From contig NC_092582.1 of NCBI RefSeq assembly GCF_037975245.1, forward strand, positions 7,233,001-7,297,000: DNA of 64,000 nucleotides, written 5' to 3'. Source of the stretch: Apostichopus japonicus (taxonomy: Eukaryota; Echinodermata; Holothuroidea; Aspidochirotida; Stichopodidae). Made by a program: the position numbers and the translations under genes. A model generated the notes under the pieces. It saw only the letters and a list, made by a program, of their open reading frames with translations, was not told where the DNA came from and made no database searches. Of the stretch, positions 11,764 to 23,060 are shown piece by piece. Each line of letters opens with the position of its first letter. Position 1 is the stretch's first letter.

Positions 11764-12970
11764 GCTTCGCCATCCAGTCGTTTGTTGCATTTTGTCCCAA
11801 GTATCGAGAAGGCAACTCACTATTGATGTCAAAAATTTGTGTACTTTTCTGTTTTTCATTATTAGTATGTGCAATTCTGTTATCCATAAAAGCAAAAAAG
11901 TTGTGTATATTGTTTTTTATTAGTTTTAAGGCCTTTTAATTAATGTTCTTTTGCAATATTTACATTATTTTCTTTGAAAAGGATTCCTATGTGCTATTGT
12001 TTCAAGAAAGTAATATAAACATTACTTACATTACTCGTCATTAGTTTCTTCATTTGGTGAAACAATCTAGGAAGAACTTCATAACGAAAGTCTACTTTAA
12101 AATATTTTATAACGATAATATCATAAATATTCATGAATTTATATTAATTTATGATGGAGGTGATTTATAGTTTATACTATAAGTTTCTTTATCACATGAT
12201 TTTTTATGATTATTCGCAACGTGTACAATTTTGGGTCAATGTTACTCATTCCGCCCGGCACGTTGATGGTCTATCTGGGATGGGGGGGGGGGGGGTGGGG
12301 CAGTGTGTATGCCGTAATTTTCAATTTATGCGCAATATCATTGCTTGTGGTATGGTTACACTGTTCCATGTTTATGATGTCAATAGTGACGTCAAAGAAG
12401 AAGAGAAAAAACAACAATTTCTATTACATCCCTATCTCACTGTTTGTTATCATTTGGATTTTTGTTTTGTTTGAAAATCAATCATTATAAAGAATTACAT
12501 ATTTTATTTTTCCTTTCTTCTCTTCTTGACTTTAGTTTGTCTGGCAAAGTTTATCACTAAATTATCCTAAGAAAACTTTTTAGCATAATTACCCTTCTGT
12601 TTAGTTCCATCTTATCGAAAAGGGTATTTAAATCTAAGCTAATTAAGTTTTGTGTGTGGAAAATATTTCAATTTGATTCATAATGTTACTTACTTTCAAA
12701 TGTCCGTCCCTATACAGTTCTATATATTTTTCTTCTAGTGAGAGGCATATTGTGTCTAAGAGTAACGTTATTTAGTCAAGCGTACTGTTTTGTTTCCAAA
12801 AATTGTGTCTTCTTGTTAGTTACAAAATTGTATAACTAATTCAATATTTAATATAATATGCATATTTATTTGTTGGGGTCTAATAAAGTTTACTTCTATA
12901 TTTTGATATACGTTTTGCAAATATGTCGTACATGTTATTGGTATTTTATATACACTGTAAGTAATCGCTA

Positions 12971-12976
12971 AATAAA
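12971..12976 (+). terminator. Poly(A) signal, plus gene of unit 1
   Basis: AATAAA about 1.2 kb after the stop codon of the plus gene. An earlier AATAAA sits at 12882-12887. The distal one is kept in the other units (for example 28820-28825). It lies 33 bp from an AATAAA on the opposite strand, so the convergent transcripts may end on top of each other. Confidence 0.4.
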
Positions 12977-13009
12977 CAGGAATACGGCACTTTAATACAT
13001 CGATATTAT

Positions 13010-13015
13010 TTTATT
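13010..13015 (-). terminator. Poly(A) signal of the antisense paralogue, unit 1
   Basis: TTTATT on the plus strand reads AATAAA on the minus strand, 132 bp beyond the stop codon of the exon-6-like segment at 13147. Its position supports that segment having been a true 3' exon. Confidence 0.35.
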
Positions 13016-13146
13016 TCCACATTTTATCTCTATCTATCTTTTTCCTAATCTCTCTCTTTCACTATTCCAACCACCCCCTCCCCTCTCCCTCTCTCTGTTA
13101 TCCCATATCCCTTTCCGCTAATGATTGAAAGTGGGGTACTTTCCGG

Positions 13147-14305
13147 TTAATATTGAAACAATTCTGACTTGGTGTTAGAGAACACCATTGTGATCATACA
13201 AGGCATTAATCTACTTCTATCCACCCAACCTTCCCCCATTTCTGGAGTACTGTCGTTCTTAAGTTCAACGTAGCTATAGATAAAACCTTGTAAAGACCCA
13301 ATCATGTCAACCTCTTTGTAAGAAACCGTAAAGCACCCCCCAACCCCCAACCCCATTTGTGTTACAAGATTTGTGGGAATCATACACTCAACATGTTTGA
13401 AGGCAAAAGCAGCTACCTGAAAATAATTTTGTACATCTCTCTACATAAAACTAAACTCGGCATGTAAACATAAGGCACAAGGTTAATTCGATTCATAACA
13501 ATTTCCATTGTGGACAAAAAATAAAAAATTGTTTCGTCTTGAAACAATGATGAACGAGTAACAAAGAATAACTTCTGTGTTTTTTGCTTCACAGTTCATT
13601 ACTATACTGTACTAATATCCCTTTAAATAATCGATCCCCACATTCAAACTTCAATTCTACTGCTCCACACGAAGTCATTTTCCTCATTCAGACATTTAAT
13701 TGTCTGCAATTAAACGTTTGCCAAAAACGCTAGAAGTAGCCAGGAAGGTTAGAACCCACATGAAATTTAACTTTGAACAAGTTTAGCAGCTGCAACCATC
13801 ATTAACTATTGGGCCTTATCTTCAGACTCTCTTGATTATAATATTATTGGTGAAGCTTTTCTATCGTGGAGAGAGTTGCTTGAAGTCGAGTAATATAGCC
13901 GACGAAAGATGACAGGGCTGCTTTATAGGTGGTCATATTCTCTGGCTTACTCTTCAGCCCAAATTCATCACTTTGAACAAGTCTGATAGCGTCCTCCATC
14001 ATGAATGTGAATTCGGCATGTTTCACTATCAAGTCCTGAATATCATCAATCTGAAAAAAAAATTAATGCAAAATGTTAACCTTTAACCTTTTACAGTGAG
14101 TGCTGAATTCTCGAAATAGTGCTAATGGCCACCCCATGGCATGTATTCATCGATCGTTTGAGGTTTCATTCGAAATTTGATGACATATGAACAACGTGAA
14201 GTAGTGATTACTCACTGAGATGGTATGATTTTGTTTTATACTGTTCACTGGCATACCTTTAGTACGGGCAGTATGAATATTCATAAAGGTGAAGAACTGT
14301 TTGTA
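13147..14305 (-). CDS. Antisense cytokine-like paralogue, unit 1 (3' exons)
   Basis: Minus-strand exons in order: 14305-14216 (30 codons, acceptor aacag, donor GTGAGT), 14050-13844 (68 codons plus TAA, acceptor after a T-rich tract) and a possible last exon 13416-13147 (89 codons; alternative acceptor at 13311). The middle exon aligns without gaps to all 63 codons of exon 5 of the plus gene (20 identical, including QxDE, LK and TTY), with the same phase. Where that exon has its GT donor, this one reads GA, and translation stops five codons later. The last segment, with R..L and F spacing like exon 6, is then unreachable by that donor. The product would lack helix D. The 5' exons were not found; they should lie above 14305. 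It could be a decaying gene or a truncated form with a new C-terminus. Confidence 0.45.
14216..14218 (-). promoter_or_regulatory. Intact exon-4 donor of the antisense paralogue, unit 1
   Basis: Exon 14305-14216 ends in TCA followed by GTGAGT on the minus strand (14215-14210), a consensus donor in phase 0, matching the end of exon 4 in the plus gene. The intron to the next exon is 165 bp. Confidence 0.5.
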
Positions 14306-16222
14306 CTGTTAGTAAGAGTGCCTTCAATCACGATATGGAAGATTGGCATAGAGTGGTAATAGTATTAGGACATTGTCCTTACTGGCTGGTCGTGGGTGGG
14401 GGGTGGGGTAAGGGTGATATTTTTGTAAATCATGGGTCGATTCTGCAGTACAGTTTTAAAAGTTAGTCTGTCATCCTGGAAGTAAACTTTTAGCAAATTC
14501 GTTAATTTATGAGACGTTTCATTTTTTTTTGGGACGTGTAGCACTTGACTATATTTTACTTAATATATTATTTAAAAGTGTGCTTTAGTTTTCAAGAGGG
14601 GAAAATGGTCATGTTGTGGGTGGGGGGGGGTGTTGCTGTTCATAATCCGACCAAGACAACCAGCAGTATTTAATTACCTCTGCTTGACGAAAGACTACGT
14701 AATAGTTAAAGAAATTGTTCTCCCCGAGACAGTGAGAACTGAAGAGGGCAGCACGACAATGTTCTCGGAAACGCTGAGATATCTGAGAAAATACTTTCTA
14801 AGAAAAGTCACCCATGAAAGAAATTAACAGCTCGGCCATGTGACTCTATGCCAACTAACTACGACCCCTCTATTGAAATATAGCAATAGAGTGTATTGTG
14901 GATTTCTCTTCTGTTGGAGTGGAGGAGGACGTCCGGAAAGAATCCTACCATGTACAGGAACACGTTCAGCCATTACAACAGAAGAATATTGCGGAACTTT
15001 TGCGAAGATTAAATAGTTAAATTATCAAGGAATATAAGCACGTCCGGTCATTGCAAAAAATTGTATTTTTCCCCGCCTCTCCTTTGACCATTATGCAACA
15101 GATCTCTATTCAAACAGAAACACACACACACAGATAGGCCATGGTCACACACTGCCCTCCTCTTCAAGTTTTTCTTGTCCTAGAAATTATGAAGTAAGTG
15201 TGTTCTCCTGTTGAACAATAAGTAAATACTAACAATGCATCCATGCACTGTACAAATACTAAATACAGTAGATCAACTGAATGGGCTACATGGTGTGACT
15301 GTTCCAGTGATGCAGTCATTGTAATTGTGCACATTTTTTCTACAAATAAATGAACATAAATATAGTTTCATCTTTTAAGCTGCAAAGAGGCTTGCAGTCA
15401 CTTGCAGGATTACAATCTAAATTAAAATCATATGCAAACAGATTGATGATTAGTTTTGTGAGCCATAAACTACTTTAAGGACTTCATGTTTGAAATAAAC
15501 CCCCTCCCAAAAGAAAATTTGTCATGCGCAATAAATGTTAGTCCAAACTTCAAGTATAAATTGCATCCAAACTTAAATGTTTTCAGATCTTGACCTCTGT
15601 CAACTATTTTACCTTTTCTTTAGAGACTATTGCTGGCCTTAGACCTCCATAGCAAACAAGATATTTTTTTAATACTCAAACTGTCATATTACATGTGAAG
15701 TTGATAAACAAAGTACTTCTTGATCTATCATGTCTACAAGCCAATGCATCACATAGACAAAAATATATAGCATTACCATCACATATGCTTCCTTTACGTT
15801 TGGCAGGGAATTAATATCAAAACTGATATTCATCAGCACATAGTATACATCTACTGATGGTGACGACTTAAAATACTGCATCAACATAAGACGGATATTC
15901 ACCATCTTCATTTACCTGCGAACCTCTGCTTGATTGACACATATGCAATTAGGGCATCACTTAATATATTGATATTTACAGCATGAATTGATATCCTAGC
16001 AATATTGCAGCTAGTACATATTATAACTTGATATCATGAAACATTCATATCCCACCAATCCTATCATAGCTCCTTACCCACAGCTCCTATTAAACGCATG
16101 TACAACCCATGCAAACCATATACATATAGGTACAGATTCTGAAGTAAGGAAAATATAGTAGCATACCTTATACTGCACCAAGTTGTGAAACTTGTATTCA
16201 GTGCTAGCTTTTCCACTGCTCA

Positions 16223-16492
16223 TCAAGGGCACATCACTGGTCGAGTGTCGCAGTTGAAGCAGATGACCAATACTTCAAGGGGAGGGTTGGGAACAAAACT
16301 GGCAACCGGTGCAAGAGGGTACGGAGGATTCAATGTATGCTGTTTGAACATTTCGTCTAAAATTTTGCCATGCACTGACCTCTTCCTCCTTCTTGGTGCT
16401 GGAAGTTTCTCTATGCTGACCTCATGAGCCAGATGATACATAGATGGAGTTTGATGGTACTGCTCCGTCACATATATTTTCAGTTGAAACAT
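16223..16492 (-). other. Unrecognised coding-like ORF, unit 2
   Basis: Same ORF as at 1780-2049, identical in protein. The nearby exon-like piece is at 16855-16804 (acceptor gcag, donor GTGAGT). Confidence 0.25.
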
Positions 16493-18330
16493 GTGGCTTA
16501 TTGACCACAGATAGGCATTTTGTCACATATAGGTATTTGTTCATGCTTCTTCTAATAAAAAAAGTCTTCTACGGAGGCATATTTGCAGGGAAACTTTTGA
16601 AGATGAAAAACATGAAGAACTAATAGGTAAATGTAAAGTTTCCTTAATTAAGGGAAAGAGAGGGGCTAGGGGAGTCTTCAATTTTGGAATTTGAGAGAGA
16701 ATGACAAGGTACATGCAACTAGCTATCACTAGCTATCACTATCACCCAAAACACATACATGTGTAAAAAAAAATCTTCTTTTGGAATTTTGATAAATACT
16801 CACTAAACCTGTATTTGTTACCATCTCATTTACCAACAACCATGCATAGGAATCACTGCATTAGAGATTAACTACAATAATTACATACTTTTAAAAAAGA
16901 AAAGGTGCAGTTTGTAGTTTAACAATGAAAATTGGTGTGCACTATGTTTTCAGTTACTGTAAATGCTTTGTTTTTATACAACTGTGTTAAAGTCCACCAA
17001 TATCGAACAAATAGCATTGTACCGGTAAAGCACATGCCAACAGATTATTTATCCTTCAACACACTATTTGGTTAAACAAGATCAACATAGCAATATGCAG
17101 ATTCACAAACATGCACAAAAAATGTAGACCATTCTAGTAATATGTAACATGTATATATCCCAGGATTGTGGTGAAATTTCTGTTTCGTTGAAACAAAACG
17201 TTTCCGCTGAAACAAAACGTTGTTTTCCGCACACAAATTTGTCAGCGGAAAACAACGTTTTTTTTTCAGCGGAAAGTACCGTTTTTGAGGGGGGGGGGGG
17301 GGGTGGGACGAGCAAAGTCCTTACTGAAATGATTAGGCACATGGAAGGATTTAGGAGGATGGAGAAGACTGTAGCAGGATAAAATGTAACTCCGAGACTA
17401 GACTATTGTTAGGATAGCTTAGGTTGTAGCTTAGGCTGTAAGCACAAGTTTAATTTTATTTTAACAGCGCCACCTTTTTTGTTGTAGTTTCCGATATGGC
17501 GTGAAGGTGAAAAAAGGTGAGCTGATGTGACGATTTGGTCTCGCTAAGTTTCATCCTTTAGGGGACGGGCGGGGGGTGGGTGTCCTTTGTGATATTTTCA
17601 CATTACCAATAACAGCGTCCCTTTGCCCTTTAATCCGAAATGTACTTGCAGTCGTGTCTTGTACACCTGTCCTGTATGAACACTTAAAAGCATGCCAGTG
17701 TGCACTTGTGACATCATGTAGCCTTGTACTTGTAGGATCCCCACTTTCGTCACCAAGGGACCAAATTAAGATAGGCCTAGGCCTAGCCTATGCCCAAAAG
17801 AATAGCACTGTGTGATATGGTCAGTGATCATAACCCGACTAAAAACTAGGCATATAACCTAACAAAACAAGTTACACTTCTCTGAACAATAACATTTGTA
17901 CCACTATTAGTAGTAGTAGTAGTACTAGGCCCTTAGGCATAGCCTACTGTACGACTACGAGTAGTTAGGCCTAGGCATACGTACAGTAAGGCCTTACGTT
18001 AGGCTAGTAAGTAGTAGTAGAACTGGTATCTGTTATCTTTAACATACGCCTATCAATTTCACTATGACATAAATGCACTTACTACATGAATATTACCCAG
18101 GTCGGAAGGGTTGGCAGAGTCCTGGTTGAATTATTATCTAATTCGATTCTGCGTACAACCAGGCATTTAACTTGTTTGATGTTGGTTACAGGCTTACAGC
18201 ACAGTGTATAGTTTATGTTGGCAACAACAATCATGTAGGTAGAAATTGTCAATGTCTTAAGAGTTAGCATCTCAGTCGCCTTCTGTGATATCCGACTATC
18301 AAAAGTCTCCTTGAATGGCTTGTAAGGGTC

Positions 18331-18432
18331 CACGATAGTTATCGTGAAATTCATAACATGTGTGATTAAGTTATAACACAGCACGATAACTTTCGTGGAT
18401 CACCATTACCAAGAACCACGATAGTTATCGTG
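18331..18432. repeat. Triple inverted-repeat cluster, unit 2
   Basis: Same three sites and spacing as in unit 1. The middle copy (18382-18397) has one arm changed (TTTCGTG). Confidence 0.65.
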
Positions 18433-18805
18433 ACGACACCAGAATCGGGTGTCCATATGTACTTTCGTTCTATCCACTCGCTGAAATAGAGCTATATAGG
18501 ATTCACGAGCTTGCGATAACTTCGCCACCTACACACAGATATAGGGTTCTAAGATATACTCCACAGAGTAAACTAAAAGTAAGTATTTCTCTTCCGACAT
18601 GTGTTGATGTGTTTCAAAATCGCTAGCATACGGTCGCCAAAATCTGTGCAGCTTTTGGGAGTTCACTCCCTGTCAATAACGTTGAACACAATCGGTTATA
18701 AATAATCGGTCTACTGAACATACCCCCTTGAGAGACGATCTCGCCTGCAGGTTTACAAGTGACTTCAGTTAGGAAGCTTGCGGAAATTGCTGGTCGAATC
18801 GGATA

Positions 18806-19350
18806 ACAATCAATCAATTCAATTCATTTTTTTCAATTCATAAGACTTTATTTCAATCTCTTGTATTAAAGTATGCAACTTTGACAATAGACGTGGGTAA
18901 ATTTACAAGAGAACAAGAGATTGAGGAGTGCCAACAAGAAGCTCTGCAGAGCTTGTTTACGTTGACACCCCTTTACAAATAAAACATAGAAAGAAAGCTT
19001 AAGTATACAGAGAAAACAGAACAAACATGGCAAAGAAAGGAAATACAAAATCAATGATAGTTTGATATAAGATACTCTTTAAGACGTTTTTTGAAGGTGT
19101 TCAAAGTTTTACAACCAGTAATGGTAGTAGGGAAGGATTTCCAAAGTTTTACGCCGACATAACGAATACCAAGTTGTGAAGACCTAAGTCTAAAGTAAGG
19201 AACAGTCAAGTGATTTGGCGCACGGTTAGGATAAGGATCGTTACGTAACTGAAAATAGTTACGAAAAGTCGACGGAGCATTATCATGTAACCAATTGAAA
19301 ATAAAAATACCAACATAGTAACGATTTATATCATAGATACTAAATCGCTA
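18806..19350 (-). mobile_element. Non-LTR retrotransposon tail, unit 2
   Basis: Same inherited fragment as at 4373-4915, with the same coding remnant and 3' end. Confidence 0.75.
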
Positions 19351-21761
19351 GGTGGGTTTGGACTCTCACTTGGGAGCTCAATTACATTGCTGCATCTCTC
19401 CTTCTAGTAGGCTGCTCCAACACCAGTCACCCAAAAAACATGGACTTTATTGATATTTAGTTTAAACCACTTAATTGTTTTGCCACTTAACCGGTTATTG
19501 AAACCCATAAATGTTCTTTACCTCCCACCGCCAACCACCGTCTGACACGCATGACCGGTTCAAGAGGTTTTAACTTAGGTCCCTTCGTCCTTACTTCATC
19601 TAAGTTGAACTTGATCTAACGCTAACTTTGCAATCGAGAAAAAAAAACCGGTTGTTGGTGAAATACAACAGACTAAGCTGTAGTCATATTGGTAAACTTG
19701 TTATATTATTCATGCACAATCATAACTGGAAGTTGTTATCCGTGGGTTAAAATATCGAAATCATCACAATTTGGGGACCCCTAAATATACATAACATCTT
19801 TATTTATATCATACAATTACTGACATTTATATTATAAGAGTATTTCGTGGAATAAACTAAGATTAGATCACAACCGGAAAGAACCGGGATTTTTCCCCCA
19901 CTCTTTCATGAAGACTTTAGTTTCACTTATACATTCTTTTCTATAAGTAAAACGTCGACGGTATCATTGCTAACCACAAGGGAAAAATTCTAATAAGTTA
20001 TCTATTGAGCAGAATACAAATATGTATGCACATCTTTACCCCACCGGCGTTTTGGTTACCGTACGTCCGCTTCAGAAAAAAAGAAAAATGAAACCAAACA
20101 AATAGGAAACTGAAAGAAACGGAAGCAGTTGTTGCAAGATAAGTCAAGTGCTACGATGAAGGGGACAAAGTGAGGGGCATGTAAGAAAGGGTCAAGGTAA
20201 AATAAGGATATGAAAACATCAAAATATTTATATGATATTGTGGTCTTTCAGACCCCTTCAGAACCAATAGTGGCACCAAAAAGATCAACTTGGGATCCTC
20301 TCTTGGATTTGCCAATGGAGTGTCCACGAAATATCGAATTGGGACATTTTGGATCCCAAGTGTCCTATCGAGGTGTGGAGAACGGGGTGCTCGTCATTGC
20401 TCAGAATGGAAATGTAACCGAGTTGTGCACACATTTATTATTAACGCTGAAAATATTTCACTTATGATTTGTTGGTGTAAAATCTTCTTGGGAAGGGGGG
20501 AGAGGGGGGTTAATGTCTGTTTTTTTCTTTATCTTTTCGGTTAGATATAAGTGAGGGACAAGGTAGACAATTTATGCCTCAGAGAGTAATACTGTTATAA
20601 CTGTGGATGGTGAAAACCGTGAATATTTGAACGACCACTCTAATGTACTATAGCTTTGCTCTACAACTCATGGTTTGTTTTTTTGGTTGAAAGTATGTCA
20701 TCAGTATTGATTACAAATGCATTTCTAAAGTCAAATGATAGACCAATATACTCAAACTTCAACATTTGCTTTGGATTGAATTTTTCTTTCACCCCCAACT
20801 TATTTATCCTCATTGTAAGATCCTCTCTTTAATCTTTTCTGTAACTGGGAATAAAAGATAGAACCTAAGAGATGAATTTGATACTTTTGATGCTTTCAGC
20901 AGTTAGTGCCAAACTTGTATTCTGGCCAGTTCTGATAACTTTGCACTTTATTGACCACTACGAACGATCGATACAAACAAAGAAAAAAATATAAAGCATG
21001 TGATGACACCGCCATAATGTTGGTTATTCATTTTCATGGATTTGTACTCTTACTCTTACTCATACTTATTCTTTGTTCTTGTTCTTGTACTTCATGTCTA
21101 CTATTAATTAAACAGGTCCTCGCCACGTGTATAGGCAGTTACATATGGATTCCTAAAATGGCGACGAGATTCAACAAGACAGTCTAGATTTAAATCAGAG
21201 AGCCCGCAGTCGGATAATGTGATCTAAGAGTTCTTATATAGATTCATTCTATTTCCCTCTAGTTCACTATATAACTGATTATTTTCGGGCTACTTATAGA
21301 TTGGTCACCAGCTGGTTCACAACGAGACGTGTTACAGTGCAGCTTCGAACTACCAAATTAATAAAGTGTGGTATACATGTAACAATACCATGGGTGCATG
21401 ATGAACGCCATCTTGATATACATCATAACATCAATGTGGCCTTGTTCTTGAAAATCACTACCATTCAGGGAGCAATGAATATCTGAAAATGCTAAAAAAA
21501 AAAAAAAAATACACACATCTTGCTGTCCCCCCGTACAGGGTGGATTTAACCATGTTATCACGCGGATGGTGCCTACATTGAGCACGGTAGATATGGAATC
21601 GATTAAAACAAATATATCCGGCTTTGACATTTTCGAACAAATCGCACCTATTGTTGTTCTGTTATTAAAGAAACCGGAACATGTGATATCGCGGAATGAC
21701 CGCAAAGTTGCAACCTAAAGGTAAGAAATTTGTTCTAAGGCGTGATCCTATTACCTAATAG

Positions 21762-21769
21762 TATAAATA
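21762..21769 (+). promoter_or_regulatory. TATA box, plus gene of unit 2
   Basis: TATAAATA, 114 bp before the ATG at 21876. The upstream GTTGCAAC and ACCGCA motifs are kept; the C/EBP-like site of unit 1 reads ATCGCGGAAT here. Confidence 0.6.
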
Positions 21770-21875
21770 CGATTGATTTGAAAATTATTTGTTAAACTAG
21801 AAGTGACAGCCAGTACTCAAAAGCTGAATTAACTATTCATTAGTTACCACACCTGTCAAGTATTCTACAAGAAAA

Positions 21876-22969
21876 ATGGCTTCTTACACAAACGGTACGT
21901 TACTGTGTTCATTATTATTTATACATCATATACCATTACTGATTATGCATTACATAGAATGCATACTTTTAAATATCTGAATTGTTAACTTTCTTAAAAA
22001 TTCATTGAAGATCTAACTTTAACCTATACTTTGAATATTAGAACATGGGACTGAATTTGCTATCGTTATTGCCAGTAAGACTAATAATCAGATCATTTTT
22101 CAAAGTCTTTCAGAGTCAGATATAATGATGGGAAATACTATATATTTATAGCAAATTTAAATGTTAGTAAATATAATATAGGCCTATACTGTATACTGTA
22201 TAGGCTAATCATGCAGTCTGGATCTGATACATGAACTGAAATGTCACGGATGCAGAAAGTCTTAAACTTAATGGATCGAATGATTTATTTTGAAAGATTA
22301 ATTGACACTCCGACCCTTGGAAGTTAATATTCAAATCAGGAATCCAGTTTCGTCTGAAAAAATAGCGGTGTACGTGTAAAACTGTAGTCAGGACAATAAT
22401 GCGTTGTCAGTCCTTCTTGGTTGTTATATATGTGTTGTATTCAGTGATGTCGAAGAAATGCAAAGTCGAGAGGCAAATTTTAAGCATCTTCATGTCAACA
22501 AGAAAGTTTTCGCCATTTTAGCCTTGAAGTACACGGATTAAATCTTACATCGTAGTACGGCGATTTTGTTATGAATGTAACGCAAGGTTTGAAGGAGACG
22601 TAAAGCTGTTAATTGCTCTATACAACATTTCTTTACGTATTTCTTTCTGAAATATTTCTTATCCTTTTGAGGTATTTTTCTTTCTTTCATACTCACATTG
22701 ATATAAGTTGAACCCATTGTGACGATATGACTTAATTTTTCCATTTCTTAGGAAACAAGATCTTTGGACTTTTCTTTCTATTGGCGTTTATCATTTTGTC
22801 TTCATCGCAAACAACGACAGCGACCAGTCATCGTCTTCGAAGCCTTTACCTACGTATGCTAGTTAGCTGTAACCAACTGAAAGTATCACGTGATGAACTC
22901 TCGTCTGCTATTGTGAGTAATATTATGCAGGTGTAGCAGCACAATTAATTCTTCGGCTAACACACCCTG

Positions 22970-23060
<91 letters not shown>

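Larger units (their letters stand above)
1..14469. repeat. Tandem array unit 1
   Basis: First of four direct repeats of a 14.5-15.8 kb unit, recognised because the same landmarks recur in the same order. These are the start block beginning gtcatcctgg, a (CA)n run, poly-G tracts, a minus-strand 89-codon ORF, a triple inverted-repeat cluster, a LINE tail, a TATA box, the six-exon plus gene and the minus-strand paralogue. The window begins almost exactly at the unit start, so more units may lie to the left. Bases 1-1200, 2420-3890 and 4920-7430 hold only AT-rich repeats, poly-G and element remnants; I see no gene I can defend there. Intron 2 of this unit (8648-10069) has the (TA)n/SINE version shared with unit 2. 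Confidence 0.9.

Noticed and set aside
14383-14442. Possible exon 3 of the antisense paralogue in unit 1 (acceptor actgcag, donor GTAAGG, 20 open codons)
   Set aside because: Units 2-4 lack both splice sites and have a stop in the frame, so the signal is probably chance.
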